64,000 nt of DNA from Limnoglobus roseus (GTDB taxonomy: Bacteria > Planctomycetota > Planctomycetia > Gemmatales > Gemmataceae): contig NZ_CP042425.1 of NCBI RefSeq assembly GCF_008254045.1, positions 7,144,163-7,208,162 of the forward strand, in the 5' to 3' direction. The notes beneath the pieces were generated by a model. The model saw nothing but the letters and a program-made list of their open reading frames with translations. It ran no database searches and had not been told where the DNA came from. A program made the translations under genes and the position numbers. Below, piece by piece: positions 51,539 to 59,777 of the stretch. Each line of letters opens with the position of its first letter. The stretch's first letter is position 1.

Positions 51539-52213
51539 ATGATGACGAAGTTGCCGCGGTGGGTGGAGGTGGGTGGGTTCGGGTTAGCCGCCGTCGCCGG
51601 GGCCACCAACGCCGTCGGCCTGCTCGGCTTCCGGCACCAAGCCGTCTCCCACGTGTCCGGCACCGCCACTTTGCTCGGCCTGTCGATCGCCGACGGCGAC
51701 GGGGCGGCCGCCGCATCCCTCGCCCTCACACTGTTTGCGTTCGCCCTCGGGGCGGCGGCCAGCGGGGCGATCGTCGGCCACGCAGCCTTGCGGCTGGACC
51801 GCCAGTACGCCGTCTCGCTGCTTGTGGAATCGGCCCTGCTCTTTGCGGCGATGGGCTTCCTGACGGCCGGTGAGTCGGCGGGGCACCTCCTGGCGTCGGC
51901 CGCGTGCGGGTTGCAGAACGGGCTGGTCAGCACGTACAGTGGGGCCGTCGTCCGCACAACCCACGTCACCGGCCTGTTCACGGACCTCGGGGCGATGGTC
52001 GGCCACCGCCTTCGCGGGCGACCGTTCGACCGCCGCCGGGCCGTCCTGTACCTGCTCCTCATCGCCGGCTTCGTGCTGGGCGGATCGGTTGGGGCGGCTG
52101 GCTTCAGGCGCTTACAGTTCGTCGCGCTCGTGATACCCGCTTTCGGGGCCGCAGTGTTGGCCGCGGTGTCTTGGGTGTTCGTGGCCCGACCGCCTGCCGC
52201 TACTCCCGACTGA
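51539..52213 (+). CDS. YoaK/DUF1275-type membrane protein
   Basis: This 224-residue integral membrane protein has about six hydrophobic segments. The family signature GFGLAAVAGATNAVGLLGFR, SHVSGTATLLGLSI and AACGLQNGLVSTYSGAVVRT, THVTGLFTDLGAMVGHRL is well conserved. Function of the family is unknown. Located in the cytoplasmic membrane. Confidence 0.85.
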   Translation: MMTKLPRWVEVGGFGLAAVAGATNAVGLLGFRHQAVSHVSGTATLLGLSIADGDGAAAASLALTLFAFALGAAASGAIVGHAALRLDRQYAVSLLVESALLFAAMGFLTAGESAGHLLASAACGLQNGLVSTYSGAVVRTTHVTGLFTDLGAMVGHRLRGRPFDRRRAVLYLLLIAGFVLGGSVGAAGFRRLQFVALVIPAFGAAVLAAVSWVFVARPPAATPD

Positions 52214-52316
52214 CGGTTCGACCCGCCGACCACTTGCGGCCGCACTCGCGACACCGCCCTGCCAGACCATCCGCGGGGCGGTCGCGCCCTTCGCGCCAAC
52301 CATTCGCGGGCCGTTT

Positions 52317-52569
52317 CATCGACTGCCGCTTGCGTCGTCCCCACCGACGTTGGTCGGGGGACTGGTCTGAAGCAGGTGGGCGACGATCCACGTCGCCTGA
52401 TCGTTGGCCGCGACGATCCGGGCGGCCAATTCGGCCGTCGGGCCCGGGGGAGCTTTTCGGCGAGTATCAGCGCGTACCCGCCGATCACCGTCATCAGGTT
52501 GTTCAAGTCGTGGGCGGCCGCGGTCACGTCAAAGGAGGCCGGCGGCAGGACGGGCAAGTCGGATGGCAT
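52317..52569 (-). pseudogene. Remnant of a histidine kinase (dimerisation region)
   Basis: From the ATG at 52569 the frame reads PASFDVTAAAHDLNNLMTVI, GGYALILAEKLP, an H-box typical of hybrid sensor kinases. A single-base shift then restores TAELAARIVAANDQATWIVA, HLLQTSPPTNVGG and a stop. The ATPase domain is absent. Confidence 0.6.
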
Positions 52570-52789
52570 CTCAGTTCGGTGAGGGCGGGAGGCAGGCGGA
52601 CGCCTTTCAGCAGGCCGGACCGGGGAGGGGACTACACCGGCAGTCTTCTTAAGAACGGCATGTGGTGAACAAATAGCCGACTGGGCGGGCGGGCAAGATT
52701 TTGTCGTCCGATGCTGGGTGTTCTCACCAGGGATGAATATTCTCGTAATACAGAATGTGCCCCGAGAAAAGCACCGTGCAGGACGCCCC

Positions 52790-53152
52790 ATGACTGTGCC
52801 CACGATTTCGGCCGTCTATGACCTCGCCCATCACCTCACCGACGAACTCGTTGAAGCCCTCACCGATAGTCGGCAATCGAAAACCGTCGACGCCGCCCTG
52901 AGCGGGTTGCGCCGGGCGACGGCCGCGGTCGCCTTGGACGTCGATCGCGTTTCGATCAACGAGCGGCGGGCGGCCGACCGGTTGAGGCTGGCCTTGGACG
53001 AGGTGAACGGGCGGACGCTGTCCGTGGCGGCCGCAACGGCATTGAAGCAAGTCCTCGGGCGGTGGTTCGGGCCACGCGGGTTGCCGGCCGAGGACGAGGA
53101 GGAGTTCGATCGGCAGTTGCTCGCCGTTTGTGGCCCGATCGGCGGCGGGTGA
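52790..53152 (+). CDS. Uncharacterised helical protein
   Basis: This 120-residue protein: ISAVYDLAHHLTDELVEALT, AALSGLRRATAAVALDVDRV, ERRAADRLRLALDEVNGRTL, AATALKQVLGRWFGPRGLPA. All-helical, soluble. No family is recognised. Confidence 0.5.
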   Translation: MTVPTISAVYDLAHHLTDELVEALTDSRQSKTVDAALSGLRRATAAVALDVDRVSINERRAADRLRLALDEVNGRTLSVAAATALKQVLGRWFGPRGLPAEDEEEFDRQLLAVCGPIGGG

Positions 53153-53221
53153 CGAGAGTCGTGTCCGCACCCGTGCGCCAGGAATCCGGCCGAACGCGCG
53201 GTCGAATCACCGCCTCGTCCG

Positions 53222-53614
53222 TCAATCGCGAAGAGACTGATATTTCTCCCAAGCCTTACGTTGCTCGCGCTCGTTCGTCGCCTTTTGGTTCACCGCGGCC
53301 ACGACAACGGCCAACCACGCCGCGACGGCCACCGCCACGCAGGCACCCGCGAGATGGGCGAATGTGCGATCCCTTCCGCCCCGTCGCTCGGCCAAAAACG
53401 CTGGGCCGGACGTTACCGCCACCCCGACCACGAGCGTGACCGAAGTGGCCCGGAAACTGTCGCTGCTGCGTGAGATGACCTCTTGCACGATCCACCACGG
53501 CAAGTCCAAGAGATCAACGACCGCGACCACGACGACGGCCGACAGCGTGGCCACGGCCAAGGCGAGGGCGACAACTCCGACGAAGAGCGGGCGGCGGGTG
53601 GGATCGGTCGGCAT
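53222..53614 (-). CDS. Small membrane protein
   Basis: This 130-residue protein has three membrane segments (FVGVVALALAVATLSAVVVV; ATSVTLVVGVAVTSGPAFLA; AGACVAVAVAAWLAVVVAAV) and a charged C-terminus KATNEREQRKAWEKYQSLRD. It follows the gene 53623-54285 on the same strand with 8 nt between, so the two form a transcription unit. Confidence 0.6.
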   Translation of the reverse strand: MPTDPTRRPLFVGVVALALAVATLSAVVVVAVVDLLDLPWWIVQEVISRSSDSFRATSVTLVVGVAVTSGPAFLAERRGGRDRTFAHLAGACVAVAVAAWLAVVVAAVNQKATNEREQRKAWEKYQSLRD

Positions 53615-53622
53615 CAAAAAAC

Positions 53623-54285
53623 CTACTTCGGCCGGAACGGGTTGTTCTTGTCCATCTCAGACCGCGGCCGCGTGTCTTCTACGTCAACCTCCGGGACGAA
53701 AGGCCTAGGCGTGGGCTTCGACTTGGGCGGGTACATGAATTCGTTGGTCACGTAACACAGCCGCTTGTCCCACTCGTCGCCGTCCGCGTCAACACGCACG
53801 GCGTAGACCGCCAACGGGTCTCGCTCGATGGACTCGCTGATGACGCGCACCGTTGTGCCCGCGGGAATCTTCCGCACGCGGCCGGCGCGGGTGAGTTGGG
53901 ATATCCCCTCTTCGTCCGCGGCCCGCGAGAACGTGGCGAAGAGTTCCATCGTGTGCAAACCGTCGAAGACGTAGGCCCGATTCAGCCACCCGTCGGACTT
54001 GTCCTGAACGACCGCCTGTTCACCGGGTGCCCACCGGCGAACGTGATCGTAAGGCCCGGGCGTCCTCTTCACGGGGGCAACCGGGGGCGGGTTCAATTCG
54101 TCCGCCTGGGCCGCGGGTGCAGGAGAGTGCGGTTTGGCTTCTCGGCGGCTCGCCTCGCGGTTGTCGCGGTCCTGTACGAATTTGACCACTCCGACCGCAA
54201 CCCCACCAGCAACGGCGATCGTCATCAGGCCGATGCCAACGAGGAAGAGCATGTGTCGTACCGACCTTTGATGGTTGCTGGACAT
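53623..54285 (-). CDS. Membrane-anchored protein with SH3-like extracytoplasmic part
   Basis: This 220-residue protein has one N-terminal membrane helix (MLFLVGIGLMTIAVAGGVAV) and a Pro-rich linker. The distal part (VQDKSDGWLNRAYVFDGLHT; RAGRVRKIPAGTTVRVISES; DPLAVYAVRVDADGDEWDKR) looks like a small beta-barrel of SH3 type. Probably an envelope protein working with the membrane protein coded next. Confidence 0.5.
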   Translation of the reverse strand: MSSNHQRSVRHMLFLVGIGLMTIAVAGGVAVGVVKFVQDRDNREASRREAKPHSPAPAAQADELNPPPVAPVKRTPGPYDHVRRWAPGEQAVVQDKSDGWLNRAYVFDGLHTMELFATFSRAADEEGISQLTRAGRVRKIPAGTTVRVISESIERDPLAVYAVRVDADGDEWDKRLCYVTNEFMYPPKSKPTPRPFVPEVDVEDTRPRSEMDKNNPFRPK

Positions 54286-54420
54286 ATCACAGGCTCACCG
54301 AGGTGGGCGACGCGCACTGTCTCGAATCTTCCCGCGGCCGCGGGCGAAGTGCAAGGTCCGATTCTCGGATTCTCAGCGCGACGGGTGGTAAACTTTGGTT
54401 CACCACCGAGGGCTTCGACC

Positions 54421-54609
54421 ATGACCGCCGTTAACCGTCGACAGCGAGAACTTCGTCAGCGCATCTTCGCCTCGCTCGTCGCGGCGCAAGACGCCGGCGC
54501 GAGCGTGGCTGAGTCGCGGCAGCACGTGGCTGAGCGGTTCGGCGTTATCCCGGAACGGGTGCGGGAGGTCGAGGTCGAAGGCGTCGAGAAACAGTGGCCG
54601 CCGCTGTGA
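54421..54609 (+). CDS. Small helical protein
   Basis: This 62-residue protein: NRRQRELRQRIFASLVAAQD, AGASVAESRQHVAERFGVIP, ERVREVEVEGVEKQWPPL. The helix-turn-helix spacing (AESRQHVAERFGVIPERVRE) suggests nucleic-acid binding. Unrecognised family. Confidence 0.55.
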   Translation: MTAVNRRQRELRQRIFASLVAAQDAGASVAESRQHVAERFGVIPERVREVEVEGVEKQWPPL

Positions 54610-54624
54610 TCCCCGTGCCTGGCC

Positions 54625-54918
54625 TCATCCATCGAGAAAGCCGCCCTCCCGTTCGCCCGCAGACGAGGAAATCTCGTCCCCAAACCCTTCAACAATCTTC
54701 TTCAGCACGGCCTTCGAATCGCTGCCCGTGGCCTCTGCGATGGCGTTCGCAACGTGGAGCGCGGCATCGGCGAAGAACGATCCCCAACTGGCGGGATCGT
54801 TCTTCCACACGGTCGGAAACAGAGCGCATTGAAACTGCCCGTCCACAATCCAGCCCCGGAAGAGTTCGACGGCCTGTTGCGCGGTCGCCGCATCGGGAGG
54901 AACGGGTAGTTCACGCAT
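54625..54918 (-). CDS. DUF5076-like protein
   Basis: This 97-residue protein begins RELPVPPDAATAQQAVELFR, GWIVDGQFQCALFPTVWKND, PASWGSFFADAALHVANAIA, the layout of DUF5076 (small protein of unknown function). Lies 56 nt from the integrase stop on the same strand. Confidence 0.55.
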   Translation of the reverse strand: MRELPVPPDAATAQQAVELFRGWIVDGQFQCALFPTVWKNDPASWGSFFADAALHVANAIAEATGSDSKAVLKKIVEGFGDEISSSAGEREGGFLDG

Positions 54919-54974
54919 CGACAGTCACCTCAAATGGGGTCGGCTGGAGAGGAACTGGAGAGCGAGGTCGCGCT

Positions 54975-56342
54975 TCACACCGGACTCGTCCCGGCCTCGC
55001 CCGGCTTCCTCGCGCCGCCCATCAGCACAGCATTCAGCGCGAGCGAGCAGGCCAACGCGGCTTGCAACTCCTCCCGCGTCATCGTGTCCCAAGGGTTGAC
55101 CGCTCCCATGCCGCCGATCGGAAGCGGCAGCTTCTGGACCGATTCCGCTAGCTTCGCGTTGGTCGAATGCGTGTACACCGCGAGCGTCAGCGCGGGGTCC
55201 GAGTGCCGGGCCAGCGTCTGAAGTTCTTTCACTCCCACGCCTGCCGCCGCGAGCGCGGACACAAACGAATGCCTGAGCGCGTGGAAGTCGAGGAACCGGG
55301 GACCGTCTTCCGTTTCCTCACGGTACACGACGCCCGCGCCATCCAAGTCCCGCTTGAGCATCCTCACCGGCTTCTCGCACCACGTCCCGGGCCACAGCGG
55401 CCCGTCCGCCGGCTTGCACTCGAGGTACGGGCGGAACTCCGTCACCACGCCGAGCGGCAGCGGTTGCCGGGCCGGCCGGCCGTTTTTTGTTTGATCACCT
55501 CTCAGCCTAATCACGGGCGGGTCTGCGTCGATGGCGAAGTTCGCCCGCGTGAGGACGGCTAACTCCGAGGCCCGGAAGCCGGTCGCGAACGCGAGAAGGT
55601 AGACAAAGAACCGATCCTCCCCGAACATGCCGCGGTAATCGCCCGGGTCCTGACGAGTGACGAGCAGAAGGCGCGCTAGTTCCGAGGTCGAACACGGCCG
55701 CCGCAGATGCACCCGATTGTTTCGCGGGTCAAAGCCGGGCACGTCATCAAACAGGTCCGGGCGAACGGGCAAATGCTTTCGCACCGAAAGCCACCAGGCG
55801 AACCGGCGTGCGGCCTTGCGGTAGAAGTCGGCCGTTTGAGCGGACAACCCGCCCTCGGCCTTCGTGATCGCGCGACGAGTTTGCAGCCACCTAGCGAGAG
55901 CGGCCGGCGCGTCCGCGTTCAAGCTCATCGCATTCTCGAATCGGCACGCCACCAGGACGTGGCGGATCCGCTGGACGCACAGCGCGACTTGCGGTGGCGC
56001 GGGCCGTTTCGCCTTCCCGCGGATTTTGCACGCCAAGCCGAGGGACATATGATCGGCGAACTGCTTCAGATGGTCGAGGAGTGGAACCCGTTCATCACCG
56101 ACGGCGTGCAAGTCCAGCATGCCCCGTTCGGCGTTCGCCACCATGCGGGCAAGCATGCGTTCTGCGACCTGTCTGTCGGCCGAGAGTGGCACCTTCTTCT
56201 TTGGAGGCAAGCTGGGTATCGATCGCCCGTACCACTTCTTCGACGCTTCGGTGACTTTCTTTGCCCCGACGGCGTCTTTTGGACACCTGCGGCCGTTGTG
56301 GTCGACGTAGTAAGTCTTGATCGCGCGAGTGAGCGACGCCAT
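54975..56342 (-). CDS. Tyrosine recombinase (second integrase of the interval)
   Basis: This 455-residue site-specific recombinase has an N-terminal arm-binding part (ASLTRAIKTYYVDHNGRRCP), a SAM-like core-binding domain (about 160-225) and a catalytic domain with R in ATGFRASELAVL, K in DQTKNGRPAR, H-x-x-R in DFHALRHSFVSAL, H in LARHSDPALTLAV and nucleophile Y in YTHS. An intact catalytic set. The ATG at 56342 is chosen; upstream in-frame starts exist. Three TTCAGCCA decamers lie 140 nt upstream. Confidence 0.85.
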   Translation of the reverse strand: MASLTRAIKTYYVDHNGRRCPKDAVGAKKVTEASKKWYGRSIPSLPPKKKVPLSADRQVAERMLARMVANAERGMLDLHAVGDERVPLLDHLKQFADHMSLGLACKIRGKAKRPAPPQVALCVQRIRHVLVACRFENAMSLNADAPAALARWLQTRRAITKAEGGLSAQTADFYRKAARRFAWWLSVRKHLPVRPDLFDDVPGFDPRNNRVHLRRPCSTSELARLLLVTRQDPGDYRGMFGEDRFFVYLLAFATGFRASELAVLTRANFAIDADPPVIRLRGDQTKNGRPARQPLPLGVVTEFRPYLECKPADGPLWPGTWCEKPVRMLKRDLDGAGVVYREETEDGPRFLDFHALRHSFVSALAAAGVGVKELQTLARHSDPALTLAVYTHSTNAKLAESVQKLPLPIGGMGAVNPWDTMTREELQAALACSLALNAVLMGGARKPGEAGTSPV

Positions 56343-56484
56343 GAGGCTCCTTGTTCGGGTGAGCTGAAACGGGCGATTAACTGAGTTGAGATCGGCAGAC
56401 GACGGATGGGGCTTCAAGATGAAACCCCACGGAGAGTGGGAAAAATCTGCTGCGGAGATTCTGGACCGGACCAGTTAGGACCAA

Positions 56485-56514
56485 TTCAGCCAACTTCAGC
56501 CAGTTTCAGCCAGA
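56485..56514. repeat. Three tandem TTCAGCCA decamers
   Basis: TTCAGCCAAC, TTCAGCCAGT and TTCAGCCAGA follow each other with a 10-bp period, one turn of helix. Placed between the integrase start and the RHH gene, they may bind the RHH protein or the integrase arm domain. Confidence 0.5.
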
Positions 56515-56526
56515 AGTTGGCAGCGG

Positions 56527-56727
56527 TCATTTCTTCTGATTCTGTACCGGTTGATTTGCTTCGTCCTGTTCAAGTTGTTTTGTTGTAGCCATTCGGATGT
56601 AAGCGGACGCACTCAGTCCCATCCGATCCGCCTGCCTGTTCACACGGTCAAGCCATTCGGCATCGACGCGAAGGCCGAACCGTTCGCCTGAGCTTTCGTT
56701 GCCCTTCTTCGACTTGCCCTTGGCCAT
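56527..56727 (-). CDS. Ribbon-helix-helix-type DNA-binding protein
   Basis: This 66-residue protein: SSGERFGLRVDAEWLDRVNR, QADRMGLSASAYIRMATTKQ. The strand FGLRVD followed by two helices, with SASAYIR at the second, fits the RHH/CopG/Arc fold. The lysine-rich front (KGKSKKGN) adds DNA affinity. It reads toward the integrase gene and may control it via the TTCAGCCA repeats. Confidence 0.65.
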   Translation of the reverse strand: MAKGKSKKGNESSGERFGLRVDAEWLDRVNRQADRMGLSASAYIRMATTKQLEQDEANQPVQNQKK

Positions 56728-57018
56728 GCGCGAACACCAGCGTGATGAAGGGGAGGACACCAAGAGTGTAACGGAGGAGCGTCTATCGTCCATCGTGATG
56801 CTGCAATGAGTATCGACATAGGATGAACATTGTGCGTACGTTGTTCGTCGGATTTTCAAGATTTTTTCTCGCGTCACTAGGCCCGCACTGACGATGTACA
56901 CACAAGTGGCGTACGGGCGACGTGCCCATGATCGCATGACTTCGTCAGCTATGTTGCAATGTTCTAATCCTGTTGAAGGAGTGATCCATGTCAGGCGCCG
57001 TTACGAAGATTCAAGACT

Positions 57019-57288
57019 TCACCCCTTCGGCTGTAGCTTGGCCTTCGGGAGATGTCTCTTTTTGGCCCTCTTCTTGGCGGGTTCATGAAGAGCCACTTCA
57101 TCACAGCCATCGAATGTGGCAGAAGTGACGTTCAACGCACGGCTCAACCGTACCACATTCGGCCAGCTCGGAGACCGCCGCCCTTGTTCGAGGTTGCGGT
57201 ACGTGCCGATCGGAACGCCCGCTGCTCTGGCGATCGCTTCTTGCGTCTGATCAGCTCGAAGCTCCCGGAGCCGTTCACCGAATGTCAT
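57019..57288 (-). CDS. XRE-family repressor
   Basis: This 89-residue protein: TFGERLRELRADQTQEAIAR, AAGVPIGTYRNLEQGRRSPS, WPNVVRLSRALNVTSATFDG (HTH_3 fold) plus a basic tail PAKKRAKKRHLPKAKLQPKG. It is transcribed divergently from the gene at 57461, and three copies of a 19-bp operator-like sequence lie between them. A lambda-like switch for the element is likely. ATG at 57288 chosen over GTG at 57291. Confidence 0.8.
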   Translation of the reverse strand: MTFGERLRELRADQTQEAIARAAGVPIGTYRNLEQGRRSPSWPNVVRLSRALNVTSATFDGCDEVALHEPAKKRAKKRHLPKAKLQPKG

Positions 57289-57320
57289 CACAAAACCTCG
57301 TCGATGCGAATTCCTCGGCC

Positions 57321-57416
57321 ATGCCCGTTATGGCGTACTCTCTCAGATTCAGTCGCTTCGGCCAATGCCCGACTTGGCGTAGGGTTCGACTTGACGCAGT
57401 ACGCCATAACGGGTAT
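57321..57416. promoter_or_regulatory. Operator region with three copies of a 19-bp site
   Basis: Site 1 (57321-57339) ATGCCCGTTATGGCGTACT; site 2 (57365-57383) ATGCCCGACTTGGCGTAGG; site 3 (57398-57416, inverted) matches site 1 with one change. Each has an inner GCC-N6-GGC symmetry. They span the divergent promoter of the XRE gene and 57461. Confidence 0.75.
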
Positions 57417-57460
57417 CAGCCGGCCTTCCGTTTCACTCACCCCTGTATGGAGTCACGAAC

Positions 57461-57892
57461 ATGTCCAATGCCGTTGCGAAACATGCCCCGAAGAAGCAGG
57501 CCGCAAAGCCAACGAAGACCGTGTCCAAGAAGGCTGCCGTGAAGAAGCCGACGCCCGCCGTTGAGCCGGACTCGATCGAGGCCCTGATGGCGGACATCCA
57601 TCGGCCGACCGGCTTCGAGATGTTGCACGATGCACTCGAAGACCTGAGAGACTTCTTCCAGGCGCTCGACGAGGGAGACTCGGAGGATTGCTTATTGATG
57701 CTGGTGAAAGTTGGGTTGCTGAGTCGTTTCGTGAACCGGGTCGAGCGTGGGAACAATTTCGTACAGCTCGACGAAGACAATCCTCTCGACAACGCGCTGA
57801 ACAAGCTGCTCGGCCCGCTGTCGGGGTTCGGGCCGGGCGGCATTCACTCGCGTCCGTCGCCGATCGTGTCGTGGGTTAGACGTGCGGGCTGA
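57461..57892 (+). CDS. Uncharacterised protein under the XRE-controlled promoter
   Basis: This 143-residue protein has a basic tail (KHAPKKQAAKPTKTVSKKAA) then an acidic helical domain (MLHDALEDLRDFFQALDEGD, LMLVKVGLLSRFVNRVERGN). Position opposite the repressor suggests the first gene of the element's rightward operon. No family is recognised. Confidence 0.55.
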   Translation: MSNAVAKHAPKKQAAKPTKTVSKKAAVKKPTPAVEPDSIEALMADIHRPTGFEMLHDALEDLRDFFQALDEGDSEDCLLMLVKVGLLSRFVNRVERGNNFVQLDEDNPLDNALNKLLGPLSGFGPGGIHSRPSPIVSWVRRAG

Positions 57893-58368
57893 ATCCAGCC
57901 CATCGTCGGCCGTCGGTTCCGTGCGGTAGTTCGCGCGGGACCGCCGGCCGGTCCCATTCTCATCCCGCTCACGTCGCTCAACCCTCCCATCCGAAGAAAC
58001 GGCTCGAAAACAGGCGAATTCGCGCCTGCCATCCGCTCGTGGCCTTCACGACCATTTTTGCAAGCCCTGGAAATCAAGGCGAATCGGAGGCTCCATTCAC
58101 GCTCATGGCTCTCGCGTCGCTAGTTTTCAAGGCGTTTTTGCGTGCGTCCGAGTTCCGATTTGTCTGTTTGGGACAGGGTGCAACGGCTGTAGGATGGGGC
58201 CGTGCTTAAAGAATGAACGGTTTTCACTCTGCATTTCGGACCTCCTGTCGATGGTTCTTTATGAGCGGAGACTCGCTGGCGGCCACCAGCGAGTCCATGC
58301 CGGCCGGTCCCATGGGTGACTAGTTCCCACCCGTGGGACCGCCGGGCCGCACACCAGGAACTAGACCT
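57893..58368. other. Gene-free region with two hairpins
   Basis: No gene is seen. A perfect 10-bp hairpin (58270-58279 with 58286-58295) and a 13-bp inverted repeat (58306-58318 with 58328-58340, one mismatch) precede the gene at 58369. The second is close enough to its ATG to act as operator or translation block. Confidence 0.5.
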
Positions 58369-59247
58369 ATGCTGACCACTCCACCGTCATCGGCAATTTG
58401 TTCTTTCATTCCCGTTGACGTCCGACTCCGCCGCTCCGCCGTTGATCGTATCGCCTGGCGTCACGCCGTCGAAGTATGGGCGAGTTCGACCGATGAGTGC
58501 CGAGGCCGTGCTCTCCTCGAAGACATCGACCGGACGTGGCAATGGCGGTGGTGTGACGGGACGTTTCCCCTTCGCGACACGATCGCGAGCGTTGCCGAAC
58601 TACGGCAGTACACCGGCGTAGCTCGGTCCGCGGCGGCCGTGCTGGCAACCGACTGGATCGCCGACCACGCTCGGCGATGGCACCTCTCCAGTCTCCTGAA
58701 CGACGAACTGTTCACGGCCCTCAGCGGAGTTCGGTTGGACGATCCCACGGTGTTTGCCGACGGGGGCGTGATCCGCCGGTTCGAAGGTGAGACGTTCACC
58801 GCGGTTCGATGGGCAATGCCCGAACACCTGCGGGATTACCGCCCCGATGAGTTCGCACAGCGCATCGTGGCGAACTGCTGGACATCAATGCTCGCACTGA
58901 ACAGCACGGTGCCCAATCCAGTTCGACCGTTCGGCCGGATAAACCAGATCGATCCGGTCCTCGATGCCATTGATGCGTGGGCACGGACAGTTGAGACGTC
59001 GGCCGCGACCATCGCGTTTAACGCTTCCCAGTCTGAACAGGCTAAGCCAAAGCATAAGCGGTATCCGCCAAGCGAGGATTTCCAGGGTTTCATATTCGAG
59101 GCGATCCGCGCCGCCGGTGGCAAGGCACAAGGGAAGGCAATCGCCCTGCACTTCGGCTCCACGCCGAGCGGTGTCCGCCACGCAGTCTCGTGGATGGTGA
59201 AGCAGGGGCTTCTAAAGAAAGTTAAGGGCGGTTACGCGGCGATGTGA
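58369..59247 (+). CDS. Uncharacterised protein with C-terminal winged-helix region
   Basis: This 292-residue protein has an N-terminal segment with RRSAVDRIAWRHAVEVWASS, LLEDIDRTWQWRWCDG, and a C-terminal YPPSEDFQGFIFEAIRAAGG, KAIALHFGSTPSGVRHAVSW, MVKQGLLKKVKGGYAAM, which looks like a winged helix. It may be an element replication or regulatory protein, as it starts the run leading to the initiator at 59774. Confidence 0.5.
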   Translation: MLTTPPSSAICSFIPVDVRLRRSAVDRIAWRHAVEVWASSTDECRGRALLEDIDRTWQWRWCDGTFPLRDTIASVAELRQYTGVARSAAAVLATDWIADHARRWHLSSLLNDELFTALSGVRLDDPTVFADGGVIRRFEGETFTAVRWAMPEHLRDYRPDEFAQRIVANCWTSMLALNSTVPNPVRPFGRINQIDPVLDAIDAWARTVETSAATIAFNASQSEQAKPKHKRYPPSEDFQGFIFEAIRAAGGKAQGKAIALHFGSTPSGVRHAVSWMVKQGLLKKVKGGYAAM

Positions 59248-59317
59248 CTGTCACATCGCCGGTCACATCCTTTAGCGGGACTCGTGTCATAATCGTGGTG
59301 TCACCAGAGGGCCAATA

Positions 59318-59503
59318 ATGCCGCCGACCACCGAAGTGATTCTCCCCGAACCGGATGTTCTGCGTTCGCGGATCGAAGGATTGGACTCTGAAGCCAACCA
59401 GTTGCGAAAATTGCTCCGGTTGGTGCTGCGGATTCGAGCCGGACAATCTGACAGTACATCGCCCCGGCACGAGGCCAATCTCGCCGCCACGCATCTGAAC
59501 TGA
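59318..59503 (+). CDS. Small coiled-coil protein
   Basis: This 61-residue protein: PEPDVLRSRIEGLDSEANQL, RKLLRLVLRIRAG. Leucine heptads suggest a dimerising helix. Part of the run of small element genes. Confidence 0.45.
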   Translation: MPPTTEVILPEPDVLRSRIEGLDSEANQLRKLLRLVLRIRAGQSDSTSPRHEANLAATHLN

Positions 59504-59567
59504 TCACCCCCACAACCTTCCCCTGCATAACCGGCCCGATAGGGCCGGCCCGTAAGAGGTACGCGCC

Positions 59568-59777
59568 ATGAGTCGGACATCGAACCTGTACGGCCTGTTG
59601 CCAAACGGCCGGCCATTCGGACCACCGCCTGGCGGCGTCGGCACTCATGCCGAACAAATCGCCAAGGCGACTACGCCCCGCCCGAAACCGACCGCCGAGC
59701 AATTGCTGATCGACAACCTTGCCCGGCGCGTCGCGGTATTAGAGCGGTTCATCCTCGGGCCGGGGGACGGCCGGTGA
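59568..59777 (+). CDS. Small uncharacterised protein
   Basis: This 69-residue protein: YGLLPNGRPFGPPPGGVGTH, TAEQLLIDNLARRVAVLERF. Its stop overlaps the GTG start of the next gene (GTGA), so the two are coupled. Confidence 0.5.
   Translation: MSRTSNLYGLLPNGRPFGPPPGGVGTHAEQIAKATTPRPKPTAEQLLIDNLARRVAVLERFILGPGDGR

Noticed and set aside
56988-57128. 46-codon ORF antisense to the XRE repressor with a good AAGGAGTG site
   Set aside because: Most of it is complementary to the well-supported repressor gene and the product has no recognisable fold; kept only as a possible truncated gene start or antisense peptide.
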